Assembly (NCBI RefSeq): GCF_017357425.1
Contig: NZ_CP014571.1
Coordinates: 2,666,001-2,730,000 of the forward strand
Length of the DNA: 64,000 nt
Direction: 5' to 3'
DNA from: Arthrobacter sp. D5-1
Lineage (GTDB): Bacteria > Actinomycetota > Actinomycetes > Actinomycetales > Micrococcaceae
Below the pieces are notes generated by a model. That model saw only the letters and a list, made by a program, of their open reading frames with translations, had not been told where the DNA came from and did no database searches. The position numbers and the translations under genes are program-made. Below, piece after piece: positions 1 to 10,200 of this stretch. Numbering within the stretch: the first letter of the stretch is position 1; each line of letters starts with the position of its first letter.

Positions 1-566
1 AGCGTCCGCAGAAGCCCGTCGGTCCCTCGGTCAATGGTGTGGTTGCTCGCCGTGGTGCAGGCCTGGTAGCCAACCTCCTTGGAGGCGGTGATGATCTGCG
101 GCGGGACGTTGAAGGACGGATAGGCCGAGAAGGGCCCTTCGGGCGTCGCCACCGGTGTTTCCTGATGACAGATGGCGAGGTCGCTGTTGCGGATATAGCG
201 CCGCTGTCCTTCAAGGAGGGGCACGAATGTGTACCCGGGAAGGCCGGCCGCCGCGGCGTCGGCCCTTGCCTGTTGCCATAACTGGGTGTGGACCAGCATG
301 TCGCCGGTCACGGTGATGGAGGTACAACGAAGTGCGGGGCACGCTGGGCCTTTGCCGGGAGTGGGGTTAGGCGCAGGAGTGCGGGTTGGCTTTGGGGACT
401 CCGACGCGGGAGCAGAGGCCGCCGTGCTGCGGTCCTGGTTATCAGTCTCGGCAATGACGCCACAGGCGCCCAGCGACAATGCAGCCAAGGCGGTGATTGT
501 CACGAGCATGGCCCGTGAACGACGGATCCGTTCTGCCGCAGATGTGATGTTCCCCATGGTTTTCAT
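1..566 (-). CDS. CapA-family (poly-gamma-glutamate synthesis-like) lipoprotein, 3' end outside window
   Basis: This gene reads leftward off the window edge, so only about the first 188 residues are visible. It starts at ATG 566. The N-terminus has basic residues, a hydrophobic stretch and a lipobox (LSLGAC), giving Cys35 as the probable lipid anchor. A Thr/Pro/Ser-rich linker follows. The folded part shows the metallophosphatase signature expected of the PGA_cap family: TVTGDMLVH near the start and SNHTIDRG further on, matching the GD..L and NH..D.G metal-ligand motifs. It is probably an exported, surface-anchored metallophosphatase-fold protein. Family members occur in capsule synthesis and also as stand-alone proteins of unknown substrate, and no capsule genes are visible here. 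It is divergent from the M3 peptidase, with 73 bases between the starts. Confidence 0.8.
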   Translation of the reverse strand, partial: MKTMGNITSAAERIRRSRAMLVTITALAALSLGACGVIAETDNQDRSTAASAPASESPKPTRTPAPNPTPGKGPACPALRCTSITVTGDMLVHTQLWQQARADAAAAGLPGYTFVPLLEGQRRYIRNSDLAICHQETPVATPEGPFSAYPSFNVPPQIITASKEVGYQACTTASNHTIDRGTDGLLRT

Positions 567-639
567 CCTACGGCGGATGCGCTGCACGCCCGGGCGTGCC
601 GCTCTTGAGGACACGATTCTTACGTGAAAGAGTCACTTC

Positions 640-2652
640 ATGACCAATCCCCTCCTGAGCCCCAGCCCGCTGCCGTATGGACTTCCGGCGTTCGCCAGCC
701 TCACCCCTGGGCACTACGCCGAAGCTGTCGATGCCGGTTTGGCCAGCCACCTGCAGGACATCCAAGCCATCACGGACAACCTCGAACCGGCAACCTTCCA
801 GAATACGGCCGTGGCCATGGAACGCTCCGGGCTCCTTCTGGACAGGGCTGCTGCAGCGTTTTTCACTGTGGTTTCGGCCGATGCCTCCGATGACATCAAG
901 GCCCTGGAGACCGAGTTGTCACCCAAGTTCTCAGCGCACCAGGACGCCGTGTACATGAACCGTGCCCTGTATGAACGGTTCGCCGCTATCGACGTCTCCG
1001 ATCTCGACCCGGAATCCTCCCGGTTGGTCGAAGAATACCTGAAGGAGTTCCGGCAGTCCGGGATCCAGCTTGATGCCCCTGGACAACAACGCCTGCGGGA
1101 TGTCAACGCAGAACTCTCGCGGTTGGGAACCGAATTCGGCCAGCGGGTCAAGGACGGCATGAAGTCCGCTGCGCTCCTGCTCGACGACGCCGGAGACCTG
1201 GCCGGGCTGCCGGCCGAAGACGTCACAGGGGCCAGCGAGGCAGCAAAAGCGGCAGGGCACGACGGCAAGTACCTGCTGACACTCATCCAGCCCAGCAACC
1301 AGCCCGCTATCGCGTCGCTGGAGAACCGGGCCATCCGGCGTCGTTTGTATGAAGCGTCCCTGGCACGCGGCATCAGCGGTGGGGCCATGGACGTGCGGGA
1401 CCTCGTGTCTGCTACTGTCCGGCTGCGCGCGGAGAAGGCACGCCTTCTGGGTTTCACGAATTATGCCGAGCTTGTAGTGGACCAACAGACCGCACCACAT
1501 TTCGGCGATGTGGAGGCCATGCTTGGCCGGCTGGCCCCTGCCGCGGTCCGGAACGCGCAATCCGAGGCCGAGGCCTTGGCCGCTTCCGCCGGGCATGACC
1601 TGGAGCCATGGGACTGGGCCTACTACTCCGCCAGGGTCCGTAAAGAGAAGTTCGAAGTTGACGAGCAAGCGCTGCGCCCCTATTTCAGCTTGGAAAGTGT
1701 CCTCTCAGACGGCGTCTTCCATGCTGCCACCCAGTTGTACGGCATCACCTTCCACGAGCGGTCCGACCTTAATGGCTACCACCCGGACGTGCGCATCTGG
1801 GAAGTGCGTGACGAGGATGGGCACGGAATCGGACTGTTCCTGGGCGACTACTACACCCGTGCTTCAAAGCGTGGTGGCGCGTGGATGAATTCCCTGGTGG
1901 AACAGTCCAGCCTGCTGGGAACAAAGCCGGTGGTGATCAACAACCTCAACATCACCAAACCTGCTCCCGGCGAGCCCACGTTGTTGACCCTCGACGAGGT
2001 CCGCACCGTATTCCATGAGTTCGGCCATGCACTGCACGGGCTGTTTTCCGAGGTCACTTACCCGCGCTTCTCCGGCACATCCGTTCCCCGGGACTTTGTG
2101 GAGTACCCGTCGCAGGTCAACGAAATGTGGATCATGTGGCCCGAAGTCCTGGCCAACTACGCCCGTCATTACTCCACCGGGGAACCCCTCCCCCAGGCCA
2201 CCGTGGACAAACTCAATGACTCACTGCTGTGGGGCGAAGGATTCGCCACCACCGAGTACCTTGCAGCTGCCCTGTTGGACCTGGCCTGGCACGTGTTGGC
2301 TGAGGCGGACGTTCCAGAGGACGTCATAGCGTTCGAAGCCAAGGCCCTTGCCGGGGCCGGCGTTGCCCATCCGCTGATTCCACCGCGGTACCGGACCGGC
2401 TACTTCCAGCACATCTTTGCCGGCGCGGGCTACGCAGCCGGCTACTACTCCTACATTTGGAGCGAAGTACTGGATGCGGACACTGTGGAATGGTTCAAGG
2501 AGAACGGCGGCCTGACACGGGCCAACGGCGCCCATTTCCGATCCGAACTCCTCTCACGGGGCAACAGCCGTGATCCTCTGGAGTCCTTCCGGGCGTTCCG
2601 GGGCCGCGACGCAGAACTGGAACCCCTCTTGAAACGACGGGGACTGGAATAG
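640..2652 (+). CDS. M3-family zinc metallopeptidase (oligopeptidase A / peptidyl-dipeptidase Dcp type)
   Basis: A 670-residue protein of the usual M3 length. The zinc site HEFGHALHG lies at about residues 459–467, with His459 and His463 as ligands and Glu460 as the catalytic base. The downstream region (NEMW..WPEVL) fits the third-ligand segment of the family. There is no signal peptide, so it should act in the cytoplasm on short peptides, completing protein turnover. It starts at ATG 640 after a GAAAGAG ribosome-binding site. It stands alone: divergent from the CapA-like gene and convergent with pdxS, with a strong shared hairpin at its end. Oligopeptidase versus dipeptidyl carboxypeptidase activity cannot be separated from sequence by eye. 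Confidence 0.9.
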   Translation: MTNPLLSPSPLPYGLPAFASLTPGHYAEAVDAGLASHLQDIQAITDNLEPATFQNTAVAMERSGLLLDRAAAAFFTVVSADASDDIKALETELSPKFSAHQDAVYMNRALYERFAAIDVSDLDPESSRLVEEYLKEFRQSGIQLDAPGQQRLRDVNAELSRLGTEFGQRVKDGMKSAALLLDDAGDLAGLPAEDVTGASEAAKAAGHDGKYLLTLIQPSNQPAIASLENRAIRRRLYEASLARGISGGAMDVRDLVSATVRLRAEKARLLGFTNYAELVVDQQTAPHFGDVEAMLGRLAPAAVRNAQSEAEALAASAGHDLEPWDWAYYSARVRKEKFEVDEQALRPYFSLESVLSDGVFHAATQLYGITFHERSDLNGYHPDVRIWEVRDEDGHGIGLFLGDYYTRASKRGGAWMNSLVEQSSLLGTKPVVINNLNITKPAPGEPTLLTLDEVRTVFHEFGHALHGLFSEVTYPRFSGTSVPRDFVEYPSQVNEMWIMWPEVLANYARHYSTGEPLPQATVDKLNDSLLWGEGFATTEYLAAALLDLAWHVLAEADVPEDVIAFEAKALAGAGVAHPLIPPRYRTGYFQHIFAGAGYAAGYYSYIWSEVLDADTVEWFKENGGLTRANGAHFRSELLSRGNSRDPLESFRAFRGRDAELEPLLKRRGLE

Positions 2653-2659
2653 AAACGAC

Positions 2660-2693
2660 GGCGGCCGGTCACCTCGGAAGGTGACCGGCCGCC
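2660..2693. terminator. Bidirectional terminator hairpin between M3 peptidase and pdxS
   Basis: A perfect 15-bp GC-rich stem (arms 2660–2674 and 2679–2693, four-base loop) sits between two convergent genes. Almost the same arm sequence occurs at 31182, where it is split by the IS30 element, so this looks like a recurrent terminator-type hairpin in the genome. Confidence 0.85.
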
Positions 2694-2709
2694 GCCGTAC
2701 GGTTAACTC

Positions 2710-3636
2710 TTACCAGCCGCGTTCTGCGAGGCGGTGGGGCTGGGGAATGTCGTCGACGTTGATGCCCACCATGGCTTCGCCCAGGCCGCGGGAGACCTTG
2801 GCGATGACATCCGGGTCGTCGTGGAACGTGGTGGCCTTCACAACGGCGGCGGCGCGCTCGGCCGGGTTGCCCGACTTGAAGATACCGGAACCAACGAACA
2901 CACCGTCGGCGCCGAGCTGCATCATCATGGCAGCATCAGCCGGGGTGGCGATGCCACCAGCGGTGAACAGCACCACGGGCAGCTTGCCGGTGGCGGCAAC
3001 TTCCTTGACCAGCTCGTACGGGGCCTGCAATTCCTTGGCCGCAACGTACAGCTCGTCCTCGGGAAGGGCGGCGAGCTTGGCGATCTCGGAACGGATCTTG
3101 CGCATGTGCCCGGTGGCGTTGGAAACATCACCGGTACCGGCCTCGCCCTTGGAACGGATCATCGCCGCGCCCTCGTTGATGCGGCGCAAAGCCTCACCAA
3201 GGTTAGTGGCACCACAGACGAACGGAACGGTGAAGTTCCACTTGTCGATGTGGTTGATGTAATCCGCCGGGGTCAGGACCTCGGACTCGTCGATGTAGTC
3301 AACACCGAGGGACTGCAGGACCTGGGCCTCGACGAAGTGGCCGATGCGGGCCTTGGCCATGACCGGGATGGACACGGCGGCGATGATGGCATCGATCATG
3401 TCCGGATCGGACATGCGGGACACGCCGCCCTGGGCGCGGATATCGGCCGGGACACGTTCGAGCGCCATGACGGCGACGGCACCGGCATCCTCGGCGATGC
3501 GGGCCTGTTCGACGTTAACGACGTCCATAATGACGCCGCCCTTGAGCATCTCAGCCATGCCCCGCTTAACGCGGCTGCTGCCCGTGACGCTGTTCGCGGA
3601 CGAACCGGCTTCGTTGCTTACATCTGGTGTAGACAC
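2710..3636 (-). CDS. pdxS: Pyridoxal 5'-phosphate synthase lyase subunit PdxS
   Basis: A 308-residue PdxS/SNZ protein. It condenses ribose 5-phosphate (or ribulose 5-phosphate), glyceraldehyde 3-phosphate and ammonia to PLP in the DXP-independent route. The sequence follows the family end to end: GGVIMDVVN near the N-terminus, the [10 protein letters not shown] segment and the [12 protein letters not shown] phosphate-binding region. Translation starts at GTG 3636 behind an AGGGG ribosome-binding site. The glutaminase partner PdxT normally lies next to or near PdxS in actinobacteria, but none is seen in this window: downstream is the convergent M3 peptidase. PdxS would still need PdxT encoded elsewhere to use glutamine as the ammonia donor. 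Confidence 0.97.
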   Translation of the reverse strand: MSTPDVSNEAGSSANSVTGSSRVKRGMAEMLKGGVIMDVVNVEQARIAEDAGAVAVMALERVPADIRAQGGVSRMSDPDMIDAIIAAVSIPVMAKARIGHFVEAQVLQSLGVDYIDESEVLTPADYINHIDKWNFTVPFVCGATNLGEALRRINEGAAMIRSKGEAGTGDVSNATGHMRKIRSEIAKLAALPEDELYVAAKELQAPYELVKEVAATGKLPVVLFTAGGIATPADAAMMMQLGADGVFVGSGIFKSGNPAERAAAVVKATTFHDDPDVIAKVSRGLGEAMVGINVDDIPQPHRLAERGW

Positions 3637-3891
3637 AAAAACCCCTATGGGTAGATAAACGACCTATTTGCCGGAGGCACGCGCAGCCACACGACCGCAA
3701 TCAGAGCACACCGGGTTTTCAGGTCAAGGTGACCAAGTACTAGTAATAGTAGTCGCACGTTCCATGGTGGGAGTACATTCATTACCGCTCCGACGGGCAA
3801 CAAAGGACGCCGTGGTAGGACAGGTGCACAACCCGCGGGGGACGAGTTTGGTCGTATGCCAGTTCCCTGCGGACAGGCGGCTTGTTAGCCG

Positions 3892-4521
3892 CTAGCCCGC
3901 AGCAGTACCGTCGGCCTCGGCCATGGCCTGCCGGTGCACGGTGGACATCCGCTGGATGATGGTGACAACGCTGGCCAGCGCCAGCAGGATCAAGGTCCCG
4001 AACAGCACCACGGGCGGAAGCCCCAATCCGGTCAGTCCGGTGATGAGCAGAACGGACGCCAAACGCTCGGCCCGCTCAGCGATGCCAACGCTGGCCTGAT
4101 ATCCCAAGGACTCCGCCTTTGCCCTGGCATAGGAGACAACCATGCCAAGGACAAGGCAGACGACGGCGGCAGTTCCAATCGCGGGATCCTCGCCATGGGT
4201 GAAGAACCAGATGGTGATGCCGGCAAAGATCGCGCCATCAGCCAGACGGTCCAGGGTGGAATCCAGGAAATTGCCCCAGCCGCCACTCCTGCCTTGGAGC
4301 CGCGCCATGATGCCATCAACGACGTCGGAGAAGGCGAAGAACGCCACCACTACAGAGCCCCACCACAAGTGGCCGAGCGGATACAGTACCAAGCCGCCCA
4401 GGATCACGCCCGCCGTACCTGCCATGGTCACTGCGTCAGGGGAAACCCCGATCTTGAGGAGCCAACGGGCAAGGGGTGTGAAAAGTGATGTGAAAAAGCC
4501 GCGCGCATGCCTATTCAGCAT
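3892..4521 (-). CDS. pgsA: CDP-alcohol phosphatidyltransferase, probable phosphatidylinositol-phosphate synthase
   Basis: A 209-residue membrane enzyme with several hydrophobic segments. It carries the full CDP-alcohol phosphotransferase signature: VVDGIMARLQG, then a Gly nine residues after the Arg, then LDSTLDRLADG, giving the D..DG..AR....G...D...D pattern. In actinobacteria the gene directly after thrS and a HIT hydrolase is normally the synthase that joins CDP-diacylglycerol to inositol phosphate, the first lipid step towards phosphatidylinositol mannosides. The start at ATG 4521 overlaps the HIT stop by 11 bases, implying translational coupling. A longer reading frame upstream lies inside the HIT gene and is not needed. 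The usual acyltransferase and mannosyltransferase genes do not follow; pdxS does, after 255 bases. Confidence 0.85.
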   Translation of the reverse strand: MLNRHARGFFTSLFTPLARWLLKIGVSPDAVTMAGTAGVILGGLVLYPLGHLWWGSVVVAFFAFSDVVDGIMARLQGRSGGWGNFLDSTLDRLADGAIFAGITIWFFTHGEDPAIGTAAVVCLVLGMVVSYARAKAESLGYQASVGIAERAERLASVLLITGLTGLGLPPVVLFGTLILLALASVVTIIQRMSTVHRQAMAEADGTAAG

Positions 4522-5104
4522 TCGACTCCCCCGGCCAGGCTTCGGCCACGAGCTTGCGGACCTCGTCCAATGTCTGCGTGATGGCCTTGGTCTGGGCGAT
4601 GATCGGGAAGAAGTTGCCATCCCCGCCCCAGCGTGGGACTACGTGCTGGTGAAGATGTGCGGCGATTCCTGCGCCGCCGGTAACGCCCTGATTCATGCCC
4701 AGGTTGAAGCCGCTGGGGTTGGATACTTTCCTCAAGACCCGCATGGCGGTCTGTGTGAGTTCAGCGAATTCGGCAGTCTCTTCCACAGTGATGTCCGTGT
4801 AGTCGGGCACGTGGCGGTAGGGACAAATCAACAGGTGCCCCGGGTTGTACGGGAAAAGGTTGAGGACCACATAGCAGGTCCTCCCCCGGTACACGATCAG
4901 GGATTCCTCGTCCGAGCGCGTGGGTCCCACACAGAACGGGCAGTCGTCCTTGTTCTTGAATTGATCCTGCCCGCCCTTGATGTAGGCCATGCGGTGCGGA
5001 GTCCACAGGCGCTGAAATGCGTCCGGCACGCCCGCCAGTCCGAAATCATCGGTTACGTCGGCGTCGTCCGGAATCCCAGCTGCCGCGCCTGTGTTCTCCT
5101 GCAC
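4511..5104 (-). CDS. HIT-domain protein, probable Ap4A phosphorylase/hydrolase
   Basis: A 197-residue histidine-triad protein with the catalytic HLHQHVV motif and the preceding NPGHLLICPYRH segment. Both length and gene context (thrS upstream, PIP synthase downstream) match the mycobacterial HIT protein shown to be a diadenosine tetraphosphate phosphorylase. That makes removal of the Ap4A made by aminoacyl-tRNA synthetases the natural guess. I chose GTG 5104 as the start because it lies 19 bases after the thrS stop. The longer open frame runs back into thrS and has no HIT-family character. The C-terminal codons overlap the start of the lipid synthase. Confidence 0.88.
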   Translation of the reverse strand: MQENTGAAAGIPDDADVTDDFGLAGVPDAFQRLWTPHRMAYIKGGQDQFKNKDDCPFCVGPTRSDEESLIVYRGRTCYVVLNLFPYNPGHLLICPYRHVPDYTDITVEETAEFAELTQTAMRVLRKVSNPSGFNLGMNQGVTGGAGIAAHLHQHVVPRWGGDGNFFPIIAQTKAITQTLDEVRKLVAEAWPGESNAE

Positions 5105-5123
5105 CGTCTCTGCGTCCGTTCCG

Positions 5124-7133
5124 TCAGCTCTCGCGGTTCTTGACGGCGTCCACAATCCTGCGGACCGCCTCGGCCACGGGCACGCCGTTGTCCTGGCTGC
5201 CGTCACGGAAGCGGAATGAAACTGCGCCCGCCTCGGCATCCTCACCTCCGGCAATCAGGACGAAGGGAATCTTGTCCTTGCTGGCCGTGCGGATCTTCTT
5301 GGGGAAGCGGTCCGAGGAGATGTCCACTTCGGCCCGGATGCCGGCTGCCTTGAGCTGGCCCACGACGTCGAACATGTAGTCGTTGAATGCCTCGGCCACC
5401 GGGATGCCCACCACCTGGACGGGAGCGAGCCAGGCCGGGAAAGCGCCGGCGTAGTGCTCGGTGAGGACGCCCATGAAGCGTTCCACGGAACCGAACAGTG
5501 CGCGGTGGATCATGACGGGCCGCTGGCGGGTTCCGTCCGCAGCCTGGTACTCGAGCTCGAAACGCTCGGGCAGGTTGAAGTCCAGCTGGATGGTGGACAT
5601 CTGCCAGGTCCTGCCGAGGGCATCCTTCGCCTGGACGGAGATCTTGGGACCGTAGAAGGCAGCTCCACCCGGATCCGGCACCAGTTCCAAACCTGAGGCA
5701 GCGGCAACCTCGGACAACGTGCGGGTGGCTTCCTCCCAGGCAGCGTCGTCACCAACGAACTTTTCTTCGTTCTTGGTGGAGAGCTCCAAATAGAAGTCAT
5801 CCAGGCCGTAGTCCTTGAGGAGGCCCAGGACAAAGTTCAGCGTAGTGGTGAGCTCGTCCTTCATCTGCTCGCGGGTGCAGTAGATGTGGGCATCGTCCTG
5901 TGTCATGCCACGGACGCGCGTCAGGCCGTGCACAACGCCGGACTTTTCGTAGCGGTACACCGATCCAAATTCGAACAGGCGCAGCGGAAGTTCGCGGTAG
6001 GACCGGCCGCGGGAGCGGAAGATCAGGTTGTGCATGGGGCAGTTCATCGGCTTCAGGTAGTAATCCTGGGCCGGCTTGCGCACGGTGCCGTCTTCGTTGA
6101 ATTCGGCGTCCACCTGCATGGCCGGGAACATACCGTCCTTGTACCAGTCAAGGTGTCCGGAAACCTCGTAAAGGTGACCCTTGGTGATGTGCGGTGTGTA
6201 GACGAACTCGTAGCCGGCATCCACGTGGCGCTGGCGGGAGTAGTCCTCCATGGCCTTGCGGATGATGCCGCCCTTGGGGTGGAACACCGGAAGGCCGGAT
6301 CCCAGCTCGTCCGGGAAGGAGAAGAGGTCAAGTTCCACGCCAAGCTTGCGGTGGTCGCGCCGTTCGGCTTCGGCAATCCGCTCCTGGTAGGCCTTGAGGG
6401 CTTCCTTGGTGGGCCAGGCGGTTCCGTAGATGCGCTGGAGCTGCTGGTTGTTCTGGTTGCCCAGCCAGTAGGCCGCCGAAGAACGCGTCAGAGCGAAGGC
6501 ATTGGAGATGATTTTGGTGTTCTGCAGGTGGGGACCGCGGCAAAGGTCGCACCAGATGCTCTCGCCACTCTTACGGTCCACATTGTCGTAAATGGTGATG
6601 TCGCCGGCGCCGACCTCAACGTTGACGCCTTCCGCGGCGTCGGTTGCGTCGTTCTTCTTGCCCAACAGCTCCAGTTTGTAGGGCTCGTTGGCCATCGCTT
6701 GGCGGGCTTCTTCTTCAGTGACCACGCGGCGGACGAACTTCTGGTTCTGGTTGATGATCTTCTGCATCATCTTTTCCAGGGTCCGCAGGTCCTCCGGGGT
6801 GAACGGCTCAGCGACGTCGAAGTCGAAGTAGAAGCCGTCAGTGATGTACGGGCCGATGCCGAGCTTGGCGTCGGGGCGCAACTGCTGCACTGCCTGTGCC
6901 ATAACGTGGGCGGTGGAGTGGCGGAGGACGTTGAGTCCATCAGGGGAATCGATGGTGACGCCTTCGACGTCTGCGCCTTCAGTGAGGACCTGGTCAAGGT
7001 CCTTCAAAACGCCATTGACACGGGCTACAACGACGTCGCGGCGCTCGAAGAAGAGTTCCGCGCCGGTCGTCCCTTCCGTCACCTTGGTCTCTTCGCCATC
7101 GACGATGAGGGTGATCTGTTGGGCATCTGACAC
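5124..7133 (-). CDS. thrS: Threonyl-tRNA synthetase
   Basis: A 669-residue class II synthetase that charges tRNA-Thr. Domains in order: TGS (about 1–65); the editing domain with HSTAH at residues 72–76 and the later CDLCRGPHL zinc/editing motif; the catalytic core with PMNCPMHN (zinc Cys) and the class II arginine in motif 2 (RVRGMTQDD); and a C-terminal anticodon-binding domain ending near VKNRES. The start is GTG 7133, preceded by AGGAG at a good distance. A promoter is visible at 7203–7231. It heads a thrS–HIT–PIP-synthase operon. No T-box leader could be recognised in the 130 bases upstream. Confidence 0.98.
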   Translation of the reverse strand: MSDAQQITLIVDGEETKVTEGTTGAELFFERRDVVVARVNGVLKDLDQVLTEGADVEGVTIDSPDGLNVLRHSTAHVMAQAVQQLRPDAKLGIGPYITDGFYFDFDVAEPFTPEDLRTLEKMMQKIINQNQKFVRRVVTEEEARQAMANEPYKLELLGKKNDATDAAEGVNVEVGAGDITIYDNVDRKSGESIWCDLCRGPHLQNTKIISNAFALTRSSAAYWLGNQNNQQLQRIYGTAWPTKEALKAYQERIAEAERRDHRKLGVELDLFSFPDELGSGLPVFHPKGGIIRKAMEDYSRQRHVDAGYEFVYTPHITKGHLYEVSGHLDWYKDGMFPAMQVDAEFNEDGTVRKPAQDYYLKPMNCPMHNLIFRSRGRSYRELPLRLFEFGSVYRYEKSGVVHGLTRVRGMTQDDAHIYCTREQMKDELTTTLNFVLGLLKDYGLDDFYLELSTKNEEKFVGDDAAWEEATRTLSEVAAASGLELVPDPGGAAFYGPKISVQAKDALGRTWQMSTIQLDFNLPERFELEYQAADGTRQRPVMIHRALFGSVERFMGVLTEHYAGAFPAWLAPVQVVGIPVAEAFNDYMFDVVGQLKAAGIRAEVDISSDRFPKKIRTASKDKIPFVLIAGGEDAEAGAVSFRFRDGSQDNGVPVAEAVRRIVDAVKNRES

Positions 7134-7202
7134 GGGTGTCTCCTATTCATAGTTAAGGCTTCATAGCTTGTGGCGTACGGGGACCACAGCCAGCCACCGT
7201 CA

Positions 7203-7231
7203 ATCGTATCTGCTTCCGCGGGGGCGGCCAA
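7203..7231 (-). promoter_or_regulatory. Probable sigma-70-type promoter of thrS
   Basis: On the minus strand a TTGGCC box (7226–7231) and a TACGAT box (7203–7208) are separated by exactly 17 bases, about 70 bases upstream of the thrS start. Seen by eye only. Confidence 0.5.
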
Positions 7232-7263
7232 AGCAGCGCGCCGACGCCTGAAGCAGCCGTCCA

Positions 7264-10200
7264 TCAGCTTCCCAAACCAGTGATGGCAAGGTTCCTGGAG
7301 ATGCCATGAAGAGCACCTCGATGGGTGTATTCATCCGGTGGATCGCCCCCGGCAGGCAGGAGCTCGGTAAAGGGCAAGGTTTCAGGCCGGCTCAGGTCCC
7401 AGGCTTTGGTGGCGCTGAGGCTGATGCCTTTGGGACCTGTCCGCCTGGTGGTTCCACGGATCAGCAGCAACCGTGTCCCAAACAGCAGGGGCCCGGATTC
7501 TTCCTGGGCCTCATGGAAGAAGACAGAATCCACGCAGCCAGTGCCGTCATCGATGCTGATGAAGACCACGCGCCTGCCGCCGCGCATTGGCGGGGTCTGG
7601 GTTGCGATCCTTACCCCTGCCACCAACACTTCTGTGCCATTGCGGAGACCGAGGAGCTGATCCGCGGTAGTGACACCCAGCTTGTCCAACAAGGGCCGGT
7701 GGCTGTCCATGAGGTGCTCGCTGACATCGACGGCCATCAAGTCAAGCTCTGCCCTGACGTTGTCCACCATGGAGGGTTCAGGAAGTTCAGGTGCCAGGTT
7801 CCTTAGCTCAACATCACCCAAGGCAAAGGACAACTGCCCCTCAATAACGTCGATGGCTTTTTTGGTGGGACTGCTTTGGAGTGCCTGCAGGTGTTGCACA
7901 AGGTCTGCCCGGTTGGCTTTTCCACCGGAGTCTTGATGGAGGGCATCAAATGCGCCAAGTTGGGCAAGCCTCTTGATGTTCGGCTTGCTCACCCTCGCAC
8001 GGGCCCGCAGATCTGCCAGGGAATCGTAGGGCTGGCCTGCCACAATCCTTTTCAGCTCAGCCCCTGACAGCCCATAAATTCCCGTTAGGCTCAGGCGGAT
8101 GCCAAGTTTGCCTTGATGGGGACCTTGCTGGATCTTCTCCACCCGGTATTCTGCATGGCTGCGGTTGATGTCCAAGGGGAGAATGGGGATACCCAGCCTG
8201 CGTGCTTCGGCTACCAGGAGTCGCTTGGGATACATCCCGGGATCGTGTTCCCACAACCCTGCAAGGAAGGCCTCGGGATGATGGGTCTTGAGCCAAGCCG
8301 ACTGGTAGGTGGGCACGGCAAAGGCAGCACCGTGTGCTTTGCAAAAGCCAAAACTGCCGAAGGCCTTCAGGGTTCCCCAGACCTTGTCTACCACCTCGGG
8401 CGTGTAATTCCTGATGGCTTCCCGGCGGAAGTAGCTCTCCACTCCAGGCTCATGTACTTCATCTCCCAGAGCCCTGCGGAATTCATCCGCCCTGGCCAGT
8501 CCGCATCCGGTCATGACATCAAACGTCTTCAGGATCTGCTCATGAAACACGGTGACCCCATGGGTTTCCTGCAAAACCGGCTTCAGGTCCGGATGAGGAT
8601 AGATCTCCGGAGCAAACCCGTGCCTGTGCTCAAGGAAGGGCCGCACCATATCTGATTTCATGGGCCCGGGCCTGAAAAGAGAGATATCGATGATGAGGTC
8701 GTTGAATTCCCGGGGTGCCATCTTTCCAATGAGCTCCCGCTGTCCCGGGGACTCAATCTGGAAACAACCCAGCGTGTGGGTGCTGCGGATCAACTCATAG
8801 GTGGGTTCGTCGTCGAAGGGGACAGCATTGAGATCGATCCTGCCATCGTCGGCAATATAGTCCGGACCTGTTCCTCCAGGTTCCACAGGATGACGTCCGG
8901 CGGCCACTACTTCAGCTTTGGAGGGATGAAGGCGAATGACTTCCCGGACAGCAAAAGCCATGGCACTTTGCATTCGCACGCCCAAGACATCGAGCTTGAG
9001 CATTCCCATGGGATCCATATCGTGTTTGTCGAACTGGCTCATGGGCAATCCCAATCCGCTGGGCTGCACAGGGGTGCGGTCCAGGAGGGTCGCATCTCCC
9101 AAAATCACTCCACACGGATGCATGGAGATATGCCGTGGCAAGCGGTCCAACCTTTCGGTAAGGTCCACCAAGAGATCCAGCTGCTGGTTTTCTTCCAGGC
9201 CTCCTTGCTCAACCCGGCCTGCAAAGGAGCGCAGTTCCGGTTTCTCAACCAGTGCTTCACGGAATTTGCGGGCTGAAAATCTCCACAACTGTTTGGCAAT
9301 TTCACCGATCTCGCCATCATCCATTCCCAGCGCCAGGCCTGCGTCCCGGACAGCCCCCCTTGCCCTGTATCCGTTCTGCATGCTCATGAGGGTGACGCGC
9401 TCGGCTCCGAAGCGGTCAAAAATCTTTCGATAGACGTTGTGCCTTTCTGCGCTTTCAACATCTAAATCAATGTCGGGCAGGGTGGACCGGCGGCCTGACA
9501 GGAATCGTTCAAAGATGAGGTCGTGACGGATCGGGTCCACCTGGCTGATATCGATCAGGTAGTTCACCAGGCTGGACGCACCGGATCCCCTAGCAGCAAC
9601 CCTGACGCCCATATCAAGGATCATCCTGGATACCTCGGCAACGGTGAGGAAGTAGGGGGCAAAACCCAGCCGGGCGATGATGCCGAGTTCATGCTCCAAC
9701 CGCGAGCGCAGCTGCTTTTCTGCTTGTCCGGCGATGCCCGGGAACCTTCTGGTAATACCGGACTGGCAGCGCTGGGTGAGTTCCACCATGGGGTCGCAGT
9801 CGATGCCGATGATGGAGGCTTCGGGAACCACGGGTTTCTTCCACCCCATGTCCAGAATGGGGTTGATGCGGCATTTGTCAGCGAGCGCTTCGGTGTTGGC
9901 GAGCAGTTTGTGGAGGTCCGCTTTTCCTTGCCCTGCCGCGGCCATGATTTCTTTGCCGAGTTGGTGCATGTGGTGTGCGTTTTTCAGCCAGCCTTGGCCT
10001 GTTGGTTGGAGCATGGGCGCTGCCGAGAGTTCGGGGAGGGATTTGAGGGTGCGGGCTGAGTCCAGGACGTCCGCGGTGGCTGCGCCGTCCTGGGCACAGT
10101 AGCGCACGGCGTTGCTGAGGACGGCTGGGATGTTGTATTCGAGTGCGAGCTTGAGCATGCGCACGGCGTGTGCGGTGCTGAGCGGTTCTCCAGGGGCGCT

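Noticed and set aside
5886-7130. 414-codon open frame antisense to thrS
   Set aside because: Same reason: it lies entirely within thrS and its sequence is low-complexity Val/Gly/Leu.
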